Positions 24,700-35,081 of a stretch of 64,000 bases of DNA are shown one piece after another. Made by a program: the position numbers and the translations under genes. The stretch is from Rathayibacter tritici (lineage in GTDB: Bacteria > Actinomycetota > Actinomycetes > Actinomycetales > Microbacteriaceae), in the NCBI RefSeq assembly GCF_002932875.1, contig NZ_PSWS01000038.1, positions 1 to 64,000 of the forward strand, read 5' to 3'. Below the pieces are notes generated by a model, which saw nothing but the letters and a program-made list of their open reading frames with translations, was not told the origin of the DNA and ran no database searches. Numbering within the stretch: position 1 is the first letter of the stretch; each line of letters starts with the position of its first letter.

Positions 24700-25562
24700 A
24701 CCGGCTGAGCGCGCTGTTCGTCTCGAGCCGCCCGCTGAGCTGGGTCAACACGGCCTACCCCTTCGCGGCGGCGTATCTGCTGACCACGCGCGAGATCGAC
24801 CTCGCCTTCGTGCTCGGCACGATCTACTTCCTCATCCCCTACAACCTGGCGATGTACGGGATCAACGACGTCTTCGACTACGAGTCCGACCTGCGCAACC
24901 CCCGCAAGGGCGGTGTCGAGGGCGCCGTGCTCGACCGGAGTCAGCACCGCGCGACCCTGATCGCCGCGGTGGCGACGAACGTACCGTTCCTGGTGGCCCT
25001 CGTGGTGCTGGGGTCCCCGGTCTCGTGGCTCGTCCTCGCGATCAGCGTTTTTGCTGTGATCGCCTACAGTGCTCCGGGACTGCGATTCAAGGAGCGGCCT
25101 TTCATCGACTCGCTGACCTCGGCGACACACTTCGTCAGCCCGGCCGTCTATGGGATCGCCCTCGCGGGCACCGTCGTCACCGGCCCGCTGGTGGCGTTGC
25201 TGGTGGCGTTCTTCCTCTGGGGGATCGCCAGCCATGCCTTCGGAGCGGTGCAGGACATCCTGGCCGACCGCGCGGGCGGCATCGGCTCGATCGCGACGGT
25301 GATCGGAGCGAGGGCGACCACGCGCCTCGCCATCGCCGCCTACGTCGCGAGCGGGCTGCTCCTGCTTCTGCTGCCGTGGCCGGGGACCCTCGCGGCGATC
25401 CTCGCGGTGCCCTACGCGGTGAGCATCTGGCAGTACCGGTCGCTCGGCGATGCGGAGGCGGAGCGCGCGAACGCCGGCTGGAAGCGTTTCCTCGCGCTGA
25501 ATTTCCTGACCGGCTTCCTGGTCACGCTGCTGCTGATCGTCTTCTGGATCGCCACGGCCTGA
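24696..25562 (+). CDS. crtEb: Lycopene elongase (UbiA-type prenyltransferase)
   Basis: A 288-residue polytopic UbiA-superfamily prenyltransferase. The two Asp-rich, Mg-diphosphate-binding motifs are NDVFDYESD (about residue 54) and DILADRAGG (about 187). In Corynebacterium and Clavibacter the homologue adds two C5 units to lycopene to make flavuxanthin, which the cyclase pair then closes to decaprenoxanthin-type C50 pigments. The context here is identical. It is the last gene of the operon. Confidence 0.9.
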   Translation: MNRLSALFVSSRPLSWVNTAYPFAAAYLLTTREIDLAFVLGTIYFLIPYNLAMYGINDVFDYESDLRNPRKGGVEGAVLDRSQHRATLIAAVATNVPFLVALVVLGSPVSWLVLAISVFAVIAYSAPGLRFKERPFIDSLTSATHFVSPAVYGIALAGTVVTGPLVALLVAFFLWGIASHAFGAVQDILADRAGGIGSIATVIGARATTRLAIAAYVASGLLLLLLPWPGTLAAILAVPYAVSIWQYRSLGDAEAERANAGWKRFLALNFLTGFLVTLLLIVFWIATA

Positions 25563-25610
25563 GCCGCACTGTCTGCGTGCCGCACTGTCTGCGTGCCGCA
25601 CTGTCTGCGT
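25563..25610. repeat. Three perfect 16-bp tandem repeats
   Basis: The unit GCCGCACTGTCTGCGT occurs three times without any change, starting on the base after the crtEb stop. The intergenic space is only 63 bp and the repeat fills most of it, between convergent genes. Confidence 0.9.
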
Positions 25611-25625
25611 GCAGGCGTCGGGCGC

Positions 25626-25943
25626 TCAGAAGAGCTGGTGCGGCGCGAGGATCAGCGCGACGACGCCGACGAGCGCAACGAGGAGTACCACCGCGAGGGC
25701 CGTCAGCCCCACACGCCGGAGGATGCGCCGAGCGCGGGTGCCTCGCGACTCCCGCCGCTTCTTCCGCACCCGCACCTTCGCGGGGCGAGCGGGGTGCTCA
25801 GGACTCTCGGGGGCGACCGGTGCGCCGGGCACCGTCGGCCACTCGGAGACCGGAGCCGTCTGCGGCCGCTCGACCGCGGGCACCGCCTCGTCCGTGTGCC
25901 GCTCCGGTCCTGGTGTGCGCTGATCCGCGGGGCGTGACGACAT
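25626..25943 (-). CDS. Small single-pass membrane protein
   Basis: A 105-residue protein. The first 55 residues are Pro/Glu-rich and disordered, residues 57-76 are strongly basic (KVRVRKKRRESRG), and residues about 79-100 form one hydrophobic helix near the C-terminus (LTALAVVLLVALVGVVALIL). The topology suggests a tail-anchored cytoplasmic protein. No family is recognised. The stop lies 36 bp before the next convergent feature, and GGAGG precedes the ATG. Confidence 0.65.
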   Translation of the reverse strand: MSSRPADQRTPGPERHTDEAVPAVERPQTAPVSEWPTVPGAPVAPESPEHPARPAKVRVRKKRRESRGTRARRILRRVGLTALAVVLLVALVGVVALILAPHQLF

Positions 25944-25979
25944 CCCCGACCTCCTTCACGCCGCTTCGGCGCGGCCCGG

Positions 25980-27335
25980 TCACTCTAGGCGAATCGACGG
26001 CGTGTGGCGGGTCTGTGGCGCGAGAGGGGCGCTCGACGGCGGGCGGCGCACCGGCAGGAGGAGCATCAGCCCGACCGCGAGAACCAGGACGAGGCCGAGG
26101 ATGCCCCAGTACTGCACGTTCGACTCCGCGCTCCCCGAGACCGAGGCGGCGATCGAGACGGCGGCCGCGAAGGCTGCGGGAGCAAGGAACGAGGCGGCCC
26201 GTCCGGTCGTCGCGTACAGGCCGAAGATCTCGCCCTCGCGTCCCTCCGGAATGAGGCGCGCGAGGTAGCTGCGGCTCGCCGACTGCGCCGGTCCAACGAA
26301 CAGGCACAGCAGTAGCCCGAAGATCCAGAACACCGTCTTCCCGCCGTCGTGCAGCGCGAAGACGGTCGCGCCGCAGATCACCAGGCCGGTCAGCGAGGCG
26401 ACGATCACCGCCTTCGGGCCGATGCGGTCGTCGAGCGCACCGACCGAGATGGTCGCCACTCCGGCCACGAGGTTCGCCGCGATCGCGAACAGGATCACCT
26501 CGCCGACGCTGAAGCCGAAGGTGCCCTGTGCCAGCACGCCGCCGAAGGTGAAGACGCCGGTGAGCCCGTCGCGGAACACCGCGCTGGCGATGAGGAAGGT
26601 CACGGTGCTGCGGCTCTCGCGCCAGAGAGCCGCGACCTGCGCGAACAGCGCCCGGTAGGAGGCGATCACCCCGACCCGCTCCCACCGGCCCGCGCGCGCG
26701 GGCGCCTCCGGAACCGCGAAGAGGACGGGCAGGGCGAAGGCCGCGAACCAGACACCGGCGAGCAAGAGTGAGACCCGCACGTCGAGGCCGTCGTCGCCGG
26801 TCACTCCGAAGAGGCCGACCTCGGGAGCGATGAAGCCGACGTAGACGATCAGCAGCAGCACGATGCCGCCCACGTAGCCCAGACCCCAGCCGAACCCGGA
26901 GACGCGGCCGATGCTCGCCCGCGTCGAGATCTGGGTGAGCATCGCGTTGTAGTTGACGCTCGCGAACTCGAAGAAGACCGTGCCGACCGCGAGCAGTCCG
27001 AGCCCCAGCCAGAGGAAGGCCGGCTCGGGGCGGACGAAGAACATCAGCAGGATGCAGAGAACGACGACTCCCGAGTGGACCCCCAGCCAGAGTCGGCGGC
27101 GGCCGCCGAGGTCGGCTCGCCGGCCGGTGATCGGGGCGATGACGGCGACGACCACTCCTGCGGCCGCGAGCGACCAGCCCAGCGCGGCGGAGACTCCGCT
27201 CGGCGTGCCGAAGAGCCCGTCGGTGGTGAGGTAGACGGTGAAGACGAAGGTCGTCACGACGGCGTTGAAGGCCGAGCCGCCCCAGTCCCACAGGCCCCAG
27301 GCGAGGACGGGCCAGCGGCCGGTGCGCGTCGTCAT
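25980..27335 (-). CDS. MFS transporter, UMF1/Atg22-like
   Basis: A 451-residue permease with 12 predicted helices. The N-terminal WGLWDWGGSAFNAVVTTFVF is the signature of the UMF1 (Atg22-like) branch of the major facilitator superfamily, and GALDDRIGPKAVI stands at the cytoplasmic loop in the second half. The substrate is unknown; yeast relatives export amino acids from the vacuole. The ATG at 27335 is chosen because a leaderless -10 lies 6 nt upstream. Confidence 0.85.
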   Translation of the reverse strand: MTTRTGRWPVLAWGLWDWGGSAFNAVVTTFVFTVYLTTDGLFGTPSGVSAALGWSLAAAGVVVAVIAPITGRRADLGGRRRLWLGVHSGVVVLCILLMFFVRPEPAFLWLGLGLLAVGTVFFEFASVNYNAMLTQISTRASIGRVSGFGWGLGYVGGIVLLLIVYVGFIAPEVGLFGVTGDDGLDVRVSLLLAGVWFAAFALPVLFAVPEAPARAGRWERVGVIASYRALFAQVAALWRESRSTVTFLIASAVFRDGLTGVFTFGGVLAQGTFGFSVGEVILFAIAANLVAGVATISVGALDDRIGPKAVIVASLTGLVICGATVFALHDGGKTVFWIFGLLLCLFVGPAQSASRSYLARLIPEGREGEIFGLYATTGRAASFLAPAAFAAAVSIAASVSGSAESNVQYWGILGLVLVLAVGLMLLLPVRRPPSSAPLAPQTRHTPSIRLE

Positions 27336-27341
27336 GGCCCC

Positions 27342-27347
27342 ACCGTA
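27342..27347 (-). promoter_or_regulatory. Leaderless -10 element of the UMF1-like gene
   Basis: On the minus strand, TACGGT lies 6 nt before the ATG at 27335. Confidence 0.5.
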
Positions 27348-27393
27348 AGGGGAGGAGGTGAACGCCCGGAAGCGCCGGGAGGGCGGGTCCCGC

Positions 27394-28296
27394 TCAGCGC
27401 GGAGACTGCTGCAGCGCCCCGGCGCCACTCTTCCTGCTCGCATCGATCACGAACTGCAACCGCCCCATCGATCGGGGGTGCACGGCGAGGAACGCCGGGA
27501 GCGTCAGGCGGGGCTGGATCGCCGCGATCGAGATGCCCTCGTAGACGTGCTCGGTCTCGTACGCGGCGAACACCGGCGTCCACATCGCCGTGGGGTGAGC
27601 CACCAGTTCGGCGAAGGTCGCCTCAACGGTGCTGAAGCGCATGCCGACTTCGACGCTGAGGCCGAGCGCAGCTAAGCCGCCGGAGAGGATGTCGTGCAGC
27701 GCCGGGTTCTCCTCCCGCGGGACGAGCGCGGCGGGGGACTGGGCCAGGTCGGCGAGCTGCACAGACTCCTGAGTGGCGAGGGGATGGTGCTCGGGCAGCG
27801 CGGCGACGAGTTCGTCGTCCCAGACGTGATGCGCGATCAGCGGGCCGCGGCGCACGCGCCCGCGGATGAACGCGGCGTCGAGTTCGCCTGCGGTGAGGAG
27901 AGCGCAGCGTTCCGCCGGCGGCACGGAGACGGTCCGCACGGAGTGACCGGCGCTCGCCAACAGGCGCAGGATGAAGGCGAGCCGGCGCCCCATGCCGAGA
28001 CCGATACCCAGGCGCAGGACGCGACCCGGGTGCTCGTTCGCCCGCGCAGTCCCGACGAAGGATTCGGCGTCGTGCAGCAGGGCGCGCCCCGGAGCCACCA
28101 GCTCGCTCCCGGCGGCGGTGAGGCTGATCGCCCGACGGCTGCGATCGAACAGCTCGACTCCGATCAACTGCTCCAGGCGCTTGATCTGCTCGCTGACCAC
28201 CGACGGCGGGAGCCGCAGGTGCGCGGCGGCGCGGCCGAAATGCAGCTCGTCGGCGACGGTCACGAAGATCCGGAGCTGACGCAGTTCCAGCGACAT
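27394..28296 (-). CDS. LysR-family transcriptional regulator
   Basis: A 300-residue regulator. The N-terminal winged helix-turn-helix (residues 1-60) includes the typical ADELHFGRAAAHLRLPPSVV and LEQLIGVELFDRS. The rest is a type-2 periplasmic-binding-protein-like effector domain (about 90-290). It is divergent from the F420-reductase-like gene, with 140 bp between them, and divergent LysR regulators usually control the neighbour. The inducer is unknown. Confidence 0.9.
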   Translation of the reverse strand: MSLELRQLRIFVTVADELHFGRAAAHLRLPPSVVSEQIKRLEQLIGVELFDRSRRAISLTAAGSELVAPGRALLHDAESFVGTARANEHPGRVLRLGIGLGMGRRLAFILRLLASAGHSVRTVSVPPAERCALLTAGELDAAFIRGRVRRGPLIAHHVWDDELVAALPEHHPLATQESVQLADLAQSPAALVPREENPALHDILSGGLAALGLSVEVGMRFSTVEATFAELVAHPTAMWTPVFAAYETEHVYEGISIAAIQPRLTLPAFLAVHPRSMGRLQFVIDASRKSGAGALQQSPR

Positions 28297-28436
28297 CCCG
28301 CCCCTCTCCGCGATCGTCCAGCGCCGACCGTTCGGCTGCGACGATAGCTCACTTCGCGGATCAGGTCTCGATCGCGGCGCGATGCGACTCCATGATCGTG
28401 ACGTTCCAGTCAGTCACGAGAACGGGAGTTCAATCT

Positions 28437-29027
28437 ATGAGTGTTGTAGCGATCATCGGAGACGGAAACGTCGGGGGTGCGCTGGCACGCGCGGCGCGTC
28501 GCAGCGGCAACGACGTCCAGCAGGTCACGCGGAAGACACCGAAAGAGGAGTCGGTCGCAGCGCTGGCGGGAGCGGATCTGGTGGTCCTCGCGCTGCCGTA
28601 CGAGGCGGCCCTCGAGCTCGCGCCGGAGCAGGTCGCAGCACTCGCCGGGAAGACCGTTCTCGACGCCACCAACCCGCTCTCCGCGGACTTCGCTCGCCTC
28701 ACCGTCGGCTTCAGCACCTCCGGTGGTGAGCAGATCGCGGCGCACCTGGGTCGGTCCAAGGTCGTCAAGGCGCTCAACGCCGTGCTCGCTCCCAACCACG
28801 ACCCGGCGTCCTTCGAGGCCGGCTCGCTGTTCGTGCCGGTGGCGGGGGACGACGAGGACGCCAAGGCGCAGGTGCTCGGGTTCCTCGTCTCTCTGGGCTT
28901 CGACGCGGTCGACGCGGGTCCGCTCGGGAATGCCCGGTACATCGAGCCGCTCGCCGAGCTTCTGGTCCAGCTCGCCTACTTCCAAGGCAAGGGAACGGCT
29001 CTCGGCGTCTCCCTGCTCTGCGCCTGA
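28437..29027 (+). CDS. NADPH-dependent F420 reductase-like oxidoreductase
   Basis: A 196-residue Rossmann protein of the F420-dependent NADP reductase family. The dinucleotide loop is IIGDGNVGGALARA near the N-terminus, with DLVVLALPYEAA and VLDATNPLS following as in NADPH:F420 oxidoreductases. Many members act on other small substrates, so use of F420 is not certain. The ATG at 28437 has GGGAG upstream. It is probably regulated by the divergent LysR protein. Confidence 0.8.
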   Translation: MSVVAIIGDGNVGGALARAARRSGNDVQQVTRKTPKEESVAALAGADLVVLALPYEAALELAPEQVAALAGKTVLDATNPLSADFARLTVGFSTSGGEQIAAHLGRSKVVKALNAVLAPNHDPASFEAGSLFVPVAGDDEDAKAQVLGFLVSLGFDAVDAGPLGNARYIEPLAELLVQLAYFQGKGTALGVSLLCA

Positions 29028-29051
29028 TCTCTCCGACGACGAGAGGCGGTG

Positions 29052-30191
29052 ATGAGCGCGATCGATGCCCAGCCGCAGTCACCGAGGGCCGGCGTCGCGT
29101 CGGGCACGGGTGCCGTGTCCCGTGCGGCGCGGCTCCCGTCGCTCACTGCCGCTCGCTTCCCCGCCGCGCTGGCTGTGTTCGTCTTCCACGCGGCACTCCC
29201 GCAAGCGCCGTTCCTCGGCGGTTCACCAGAGATCGCGGATCCACTCTGGCGGGTCGCGGAGCACATCGGGGCGGCCGGGGTGAGCTTCTTCTTCCTGCTC
29301 AGCGGCTTCGTCATCGCCTGGTCGGTGCGGCCCGACGATACAGCCGCGGGCTTTTGGAGACGGCGCTTCGTCAAGATCCTCCCGGTGTACTGGGTCTGCG
29401 GTGTCGTGGCGCTCCTCGTGAGCCCGGGCGCCGCGCACCTGCTGCCGGGCTACCTCCTGATGACGCAGGCGTGGTCGCCCGACCCCGCTGTCTACTTCGG
29501 CCTCGATGCGCCGGGCTGGTCGCTCTGCGTCGAGGCGCTCTTCTACGTGCTGTTCCCGCTCGCCGCGCGAGCGATCGTGGGACGCCCGCCCCGCCGGGTC
29601 GTCCTGGCTGTCGCCGGCCTGGCGCTCCTCGTGATCGTCGGCACCGTGCTCCTCGCGCAGCTGCTTCCGATCGGCGAGCCGATGGCGCACGACTCCTCCG
29701 TGCGGAGTGTCCAGTACTGGCTCCTCTACGTTCTCCCGGTGGGGAGGCTGCCGGAGTTCGTCCTCGGGATCTGCGCGGCGATCGCGGTGCGGGACGGCTG
29801 GTTCCGGCCCGCGTCGCGCGCGCTCCCGGCGGTGGTTCTGGTGCTCGCGTACATCGGCGCGCTGTTCCTGCCCGCGCTCTGGTCGCAGAAGGCGGTCATC
29901 GTCCTCCCGTGTCTGTGGCTGATCGCGGCGTTGGCCGCGCACGACGCCCGCGGACCGCGCGGAGACGGTTCGCCCTGGTGGCGGCGGCTCGGGGAGTGGT
30001 CCTTCGCGTTCTACCTCATCCACCAGCCCGTGCTCGTTCTCCTCTCCGGCGCTGCCCGTTCCTCGGGGCCAGGGGAGTCGCTGCTCCTGCTCGCAGTGGC
30101 GGCGCTCACCTCCGCGGCCTCCGCGGCCGCTCTGTACTACGGACTCGAGCGGCCGCTGATGCGCCGCTGGGCCACCGGGCGCGCGAGGTGA
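29052..30191 (+). CDS. Acyltransferase 3 family membrane protein
   Basis: A 379-residue membrane O-acyltransferase (OafA/Acyl_transf_3 family) with about ten helices. The catalytic-type arginine and histidine lie in TAARFPAALAVFVFHAALP near residue 40, and SFFFLLSGFVIAWS is the second landmark. A C-terminal LGEWSFAFYLIHQPVLVLL helix pair closes the fold. It would acetylate a sugar or wall polymer on the outer face, or modify a secondary metabolite. It follows the reductase gene by 24 bp on the same strand. Confidence 0.85.
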   Translation: MSAIDAQPQSPRAGVASGTGAVSRAARLPSLTAARFPAALAVFVFHAALPQAPFLGGSPEIADPLWRVAEHIGAAGVSFFFLLSGFVIAWSVRPDDTAAGFWRRRFVKILPVYWVCGVVALLVSPGAAHLLPGYLLMTQAWSPDPAVYFGLDAPGWSLCVEALFYVLFPLAARAIVGRPPRRVVLAVAGLALLVIVGTVLLAQLLPIGEPMAHDSSVRSVQYWLLYVLPVGRLPEFVLGICAAIAVRDGWFRPASRALPAVVLVLAYIGALFLPALWSQKAVIVLPCLWLIAALAAHDARGPRGDGSPWWRRLGEWSFAFYLIHQPVLVLLSGAARSSGPGESLLLLAVAALTSAASAAALYYGLERPLMRRWATGRAR

Positions 30192-30269
30192 GCACCCGGG
30201 CCCGTGAGCACCCGGGCCCGACACCATCCCGACCCACACCACTCCACCCGAGAAAACCAAGAAGGAATC

Positions 30270-31391
30270 ATGGCACTCACCCTCTCCCGTCCCGCGCTCG
30301 ATGACCGACGCCCTCCCCTCGTCGGCACCGATCGGATGCAGGTCGTCGAACTCGCCGGTCCCGGCGACCTCCGCTCGTCCACTCGACCGATCCCGTCGAC
30401 CCCGTCCGACGGAGTCCTCCTGCGCACCCGCGCTGTCTCGCTCTGCTCCACCGACGTCTCCTTCTTCGAGGGGCACCTCTTCCCCGACGACTATCCCGTC
30501 GTCCTCGGCCACGAGTACGTGGGCGACGTCATCGATGTGGGACCGGAGATCGCCGCGGCCGAGACTGTCCGCGTCGGGGACCGCCTCGTGTACTGGGGTC
30601 AGACGGACTTCGACGGGCTCGCCGAGTACCGCAGCGTGCGGCCCGTCTTCGCGGGCGAGCGCAAGACGGATCCCTTCCCGGCCGAGCGGTCCTTCGTCGA
30701 CGACCGGCGCGCCGCGGCGGTCGTGGTCCCGTCCTCACTGCCGGACATCGGCGCGTCCCTGATCGAGCCGACGACGGGAGTGCTCCGCTCCATCCTCGGC
30801 AATCCGCCGGCCGTGGGTGACCGGGTGCTGATTCTGGGTGCCGGACCGATCGGCATCATCGCCGGGAGCATCCTCCAGAAGACGTTCGCGGTCAGTGAGG
30901 TCGTGGTCCTCGATCAGAATCCCGCCCGGAATGCGCAGGCGGCCGCGATCTTCGCCGACCGTGCGGTCACGCCCGGCGAGCTCACCGAGATCCCCGACGA
31001 CCACTTCGACTACGTCTTCGACGGCCTCCCGACGATCCGCGTCGACGACGACGAGCACGATCCTCGACGTCAGGCCATGCGGCGCCTGCGCCCGAATGGG
31101 CGGTACGTCCTCTACGGTGCGTCGCAGGAGTTGCAGAAGTTCGACACCTGGCTCGTGCTGGCCAAGGGCATCAGGATCGTGTCCGTCCCCTTCGATGTCC
31201 GCGCTTTCCCGATGCATCGCAGCGCCGTCGTCATCCGCACGGCACTCGCGGCGATCACCTCCGGAGTCGTGGACGTCGACTCGCTCGTCACTCGCGTCCA
31301 TCCGTTCGCCGATTTCGAGGGGCTGCGGACGATTTTCGCCGAGTACCGTATGACGTCGGAGATGAAGATCGTCATCGACTTCTCCGGTTGA
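30270..31391 (+). CDS. Zinc-dependent medium-chain dehydrogenase
   Basis: A 373-residue alcohol/polyol dehydrogenase-type enzyme. Catalytic zinc residues are suggested by Cys in SLCSTDVSFFEG (about 59) and the GHEYVGDV box (about 84), with a Glu in LIEPTTGVLRS. The NAD(P) loop is ILGAGPIGIIAG near residue 190. The four-cysteine structural zinc lobe is absent, as in glucose and inosamine dehydrogenase branches. GAAGGA precedes the ATG. Neighbours (acyltransferase, ThyA homologue) hint at a small-molecule pathway, but the substrate is unknown. Confidence 0.8.
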   Translation: MALTLSRPALDDRRPPLVGTDRMQVVELAGPGDLRSSTRPIPSTPSDGVLLRTRAVSLCSTDVSFFEGHLFPDDYPVVLGHEYVGDVIDVGPEIAAAETVRVGDRLVYWGQTDFDGLAEYRSVRPVFAGERKTDPFPAERSFVDDRRAAAVVVPSSLPDIGASLIEPTTGVLRSILGNPPAVGDRVLILGAGPIGIIAGSILQKTFAVSEVVVLDQNPARNAQAAAIFADRAVTPGELTEIPDDHFDYVFDGLPTIRVDDDEHDPRRQAMRRLRPNGRYVLYGASQELQKFDTWLVLAKGIRIVSVPFDVRAFPMHRSAVVIRTALAAITSGVVDVDSLVTRVHPFADFEGLRTIFAEYRMTSEMKIVIDFSG

Positions 31392-31458
31392 TCCCTCTGC
31401 CGCGCTCCGCTCGCCGTGACGCGGACGTTCCACCTCGACAGCACTGGAAGGGCTGCAC

Positions 31459-32256
31459 GTGTCGTCGTCCTACGAATGGCTCCTGCGCGACGTCCGGCTC
31501 AACGGCAGTCGCCGGTCGGACCGCACCGGCACCGGAACCCTCAGCGTCTTCGGTCGGCACCTGCGCTACGACCTTGGCTCAGGCTTTCCGCTGGTGACGA
31601 CCAAGCGGGTGCACTTCCCGTCCATTGCGCAGGAGCTGTTCTGGTTCCTGCGCGGCGAGACGAATGTCGGCTGGCTGCGGGAACGGGGTGTGTCGATCTG
31701 GGACGAGTGGGCCGATGAGAGCGGAGACCTCGGGCCGATCTACGGTGCGCAGTGGCGACGATGGGGGACGAAGACGGGGGAGTCGATCGATCAGATCGCT
31801 CGGGCCGTCGAACAGATCCGTTTCGATCCGAGCTCGAGGAGGATCGTGGTCTCGGCGTGGAACGTCGGCGAGATCGACGACATGGCTCTGGCGCCCTGCC
31901 ATGTCCTTTTCCAGTTCTACGTCGACGATGACCGCCTCTCCTGTCACGTCTACCAGCGCAGCGCCGATCTGTTCCTCGGCGTGCCGTTCAATCTCGCCAG
32001 CTACGCCCTCCTCACTCACCTGATCGCCGACCACTGCGCGCTCACGGTCGGCGAGCTGGTGTGGAGCGCCGGCGACTGCCACATCTACCTCAACCACCTC
32101 GACCAGGTCGATGAGCAGTTGTCCCGGCGGCCTTTCCCGTTCCCGACCCTCTCGCTGCGTCGGCATCTGCTCGAACTCGATCAGTACGGGCTCGACGACG
32201 TGGAACTCGCGAACTACCGCGCTCACGGCGTGCTCCGGGCGCCGGTCGCGCGGTGA
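31459..32256 (+). CDS. thyA: Thymidylate synthase homologue (ThyA family)
   Basis: A 265-residue folate-dependent enzyme. It has the phosphate arginine in [13 protein letters not shown], the catalytic Cys in [24 protein letters not shown] with the Asn that selects dUMP over dCMP, and [12 protein letters not shown]. These support normal dUMP methylation. Two features are unusual: the C-terminus reads APVAR rather than ending in a hydrophobic residue, and the preceding PHP is AHG. No dihydrofolate reductase gene is adjacent; the neighbours are a dehydrogenase and an acyltransferase. It may be a second, specialised copy. Start GTG. Confidence 0.85.
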   Translation: MSSSYEWLLRDVRLNGSRRSDRTGTGTLSVFGRHLRYDLGSGFPLVTTKRVHFPSIAQELFWFLRGETNVGWLRERGVSIWDEWADESGDLGPIYGAQWRRWGTKTGESIDQIARAVEQIRFDPSSRRIVVSAWNVGEIDDMALAPCHVLFQFYVDDDRLSCHVYQRSADLFLGVPFNLASYALLTHLIADHCALTVGELVWSAGDCHIYLNHLDQVDEQLSRRPFPFPTLSLRRHLLELDQYGLDDVELANYRAHGVLRAPVAR

Positions 32257-32263
32257 TCGCCAG

Positions 32264-32316
32264 GACGGGGAGGAGGGGGCCGGGTTGCGGGACGGGGAGG
32301 AGGGGCCGGGTTGCGG
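32264..32316. repeat. About 26-bp tandem duplication upstream of dnaK
   Basis: The sequence starting GACGGGGAGGAGGG and ending CCGGGTTGCG occurs twice (32264-32289 and 32291-32316), differing by one G. It lies between the ThyA homologue and the first HspR box. Confidence 0.8.
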
Positions 32317-32321
32317 TCGAA

Positions 32322-32342
32322 GTTGAGTTCTCCAGGCTCAGG
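32322..32342 (+). promoter_or_regulatory. Degenerate HAIR (HspR) box
   Basis: GTTGAGT-N7-GCTCAGG matches the HspR consensus CTTGAGT-N7-ACTCAAG at 11 of 14 positions, with the correct spacing. Confidence 0.6.
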
Positions 32343-32357
32343 TTCGTGAGGGTGAAC

Positions 32358-32385
32358 TTGACGCTCGGGCGAGGATGGCTAAACT
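32358..32385 (+). promoter_or_regulatory. dnaK promoter
   Basis: -35 TTGACG (32358-32363) and -10 TAAACT (32380-32385) are separated by 16 nt, a good vegetative sigma site. The -10 overlaps the strong HAIR box, so bound HspR would block RNA polymerase. Confidence 0.8.
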
Positions 32386-32404
32386 TGAGCGTGCGGGACT
32401 CAAC
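32384..32404 (+). promoter_or_regulatory. HAIR (HspR) box
   Basis: CTTGAGC-N7-ACTCAAC, 12 of 14 consensus positions with exact spacing, overlaps the -10 of the dnaK promoter. Confidence 0.9.
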
Positions 32405-32433
32405 TCCCGCAGAGGACTCCCCACCACCCGTGA

Positions 32434-34347
<1,914 letters not shown>

Positions 34348-34349
34348 TC

Positions 34350-34979
34350 ATGGCAGCCCAGAGCCACCCCGAGAACGAGCCCCAGGACGAGCCCCGCGAC
34401 CTCCCCGAGGAGCAGTCGGTCACTGGCGGCGAGGCGGGAGCCGAGGCGGCGCAGGACGCGCAAGACCAGGAGGGCCTCATCGAGGCCGAAGGGCCGGACG
34501 TCGAGACCAGCCTCTCGGACGCCGACCTCTCCTTCCTCTCCGGTCAGTCCAGCGCCGAGACGCTCGCCGCGGAGCACCTCGCCGACCTTCAGCGGGTCAC
34601 CGCCGAGTACGCGAACTACCGCAAGCGCACCGAGTCGAACCGCCAGGTCGACAAGGAGCGGGCGATCGGCGACGCGGTGAAGGTCATCCTCCCCGTGCTT
34701 GACGACCTCGACCGCGCCGAGAAACACGGCGACCTCGCCGAGGGCGGCCCGTTCACGGCCATCGCGCAGAAGTTGCGCGGCGGAGTGGAGAAGCTCGGCC
34801 TGGTGAAGACCGGCGCCGCGGGGGACCTGTTCGACCCGACCATTCACGAGGCGATCTTCCAGCAGCCCACCCCCGGAGCCGAGACCTCCACGGTCGCGGA
34901 CGTCGTCGAGTCGGGCTACTACCTCGGAGGCTCGCTGCTGCGGGCCGCCAAGGTGGTCGTGGCCGTCCCCGCGGACTGA
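34350..34979 (+). CDS. grpE: Nucleotide exchange factor GrpE
   Basis: A 209-residue GrpE. The N-terminal 70 residues are acidic and disordered, followed by a long helix (about 75-115, DLQRVTAEYANYRKRTESNR) and the beta-wing with VKTGAAGDLFDPTIHEAIF (about 150-170). It releases ADP from DnaK. Its start is 2 bp after the dnaK stop, so the two are coupled. Confidence 0.96.
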   Translation: MAAQSHPENEPQDEPRDLPEEQSVTGGEAGAEAAQDAQDQEGLIEAEGPDVETSLSDADLSFLSGQSSAETLAAEHLADLQRVTAEYANYRKRTESNRQVDKERAIGDAVKVILPVLDDLDRAEKHGDLAEGGPFTAIAQKLRGGVEKLGLVKTGAAGDLFDPTIHEAIFQQPTPGAETSTVADVVESGYYLGGSLLRAAKVVVAVPAD

Positions 34980-35006
34980 CCCGATCACCCGCACCACCAC
35001 CGCGGA

Positions 35007-35052
35007 GGACCCCGCCCCGCTCGGCAGAACGCTGCCGCCCCGGGCGGGGTCC
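35007..35052 (+). terminator. Hairpin between grpE and dnaJ
   Basis: An 11-bp stem (35007-35017 with 35042-35052) encloses a smaller cggcag/ctgccg stem. Its place inside the operon suggests partial termination or RNA processing that lowers dnaJ and hspR relative to dnaK. Confidence 0.6.
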
Positions 35053-35081
35053 CTCGCCGCATTCGACACAGGAAGAGGCAC

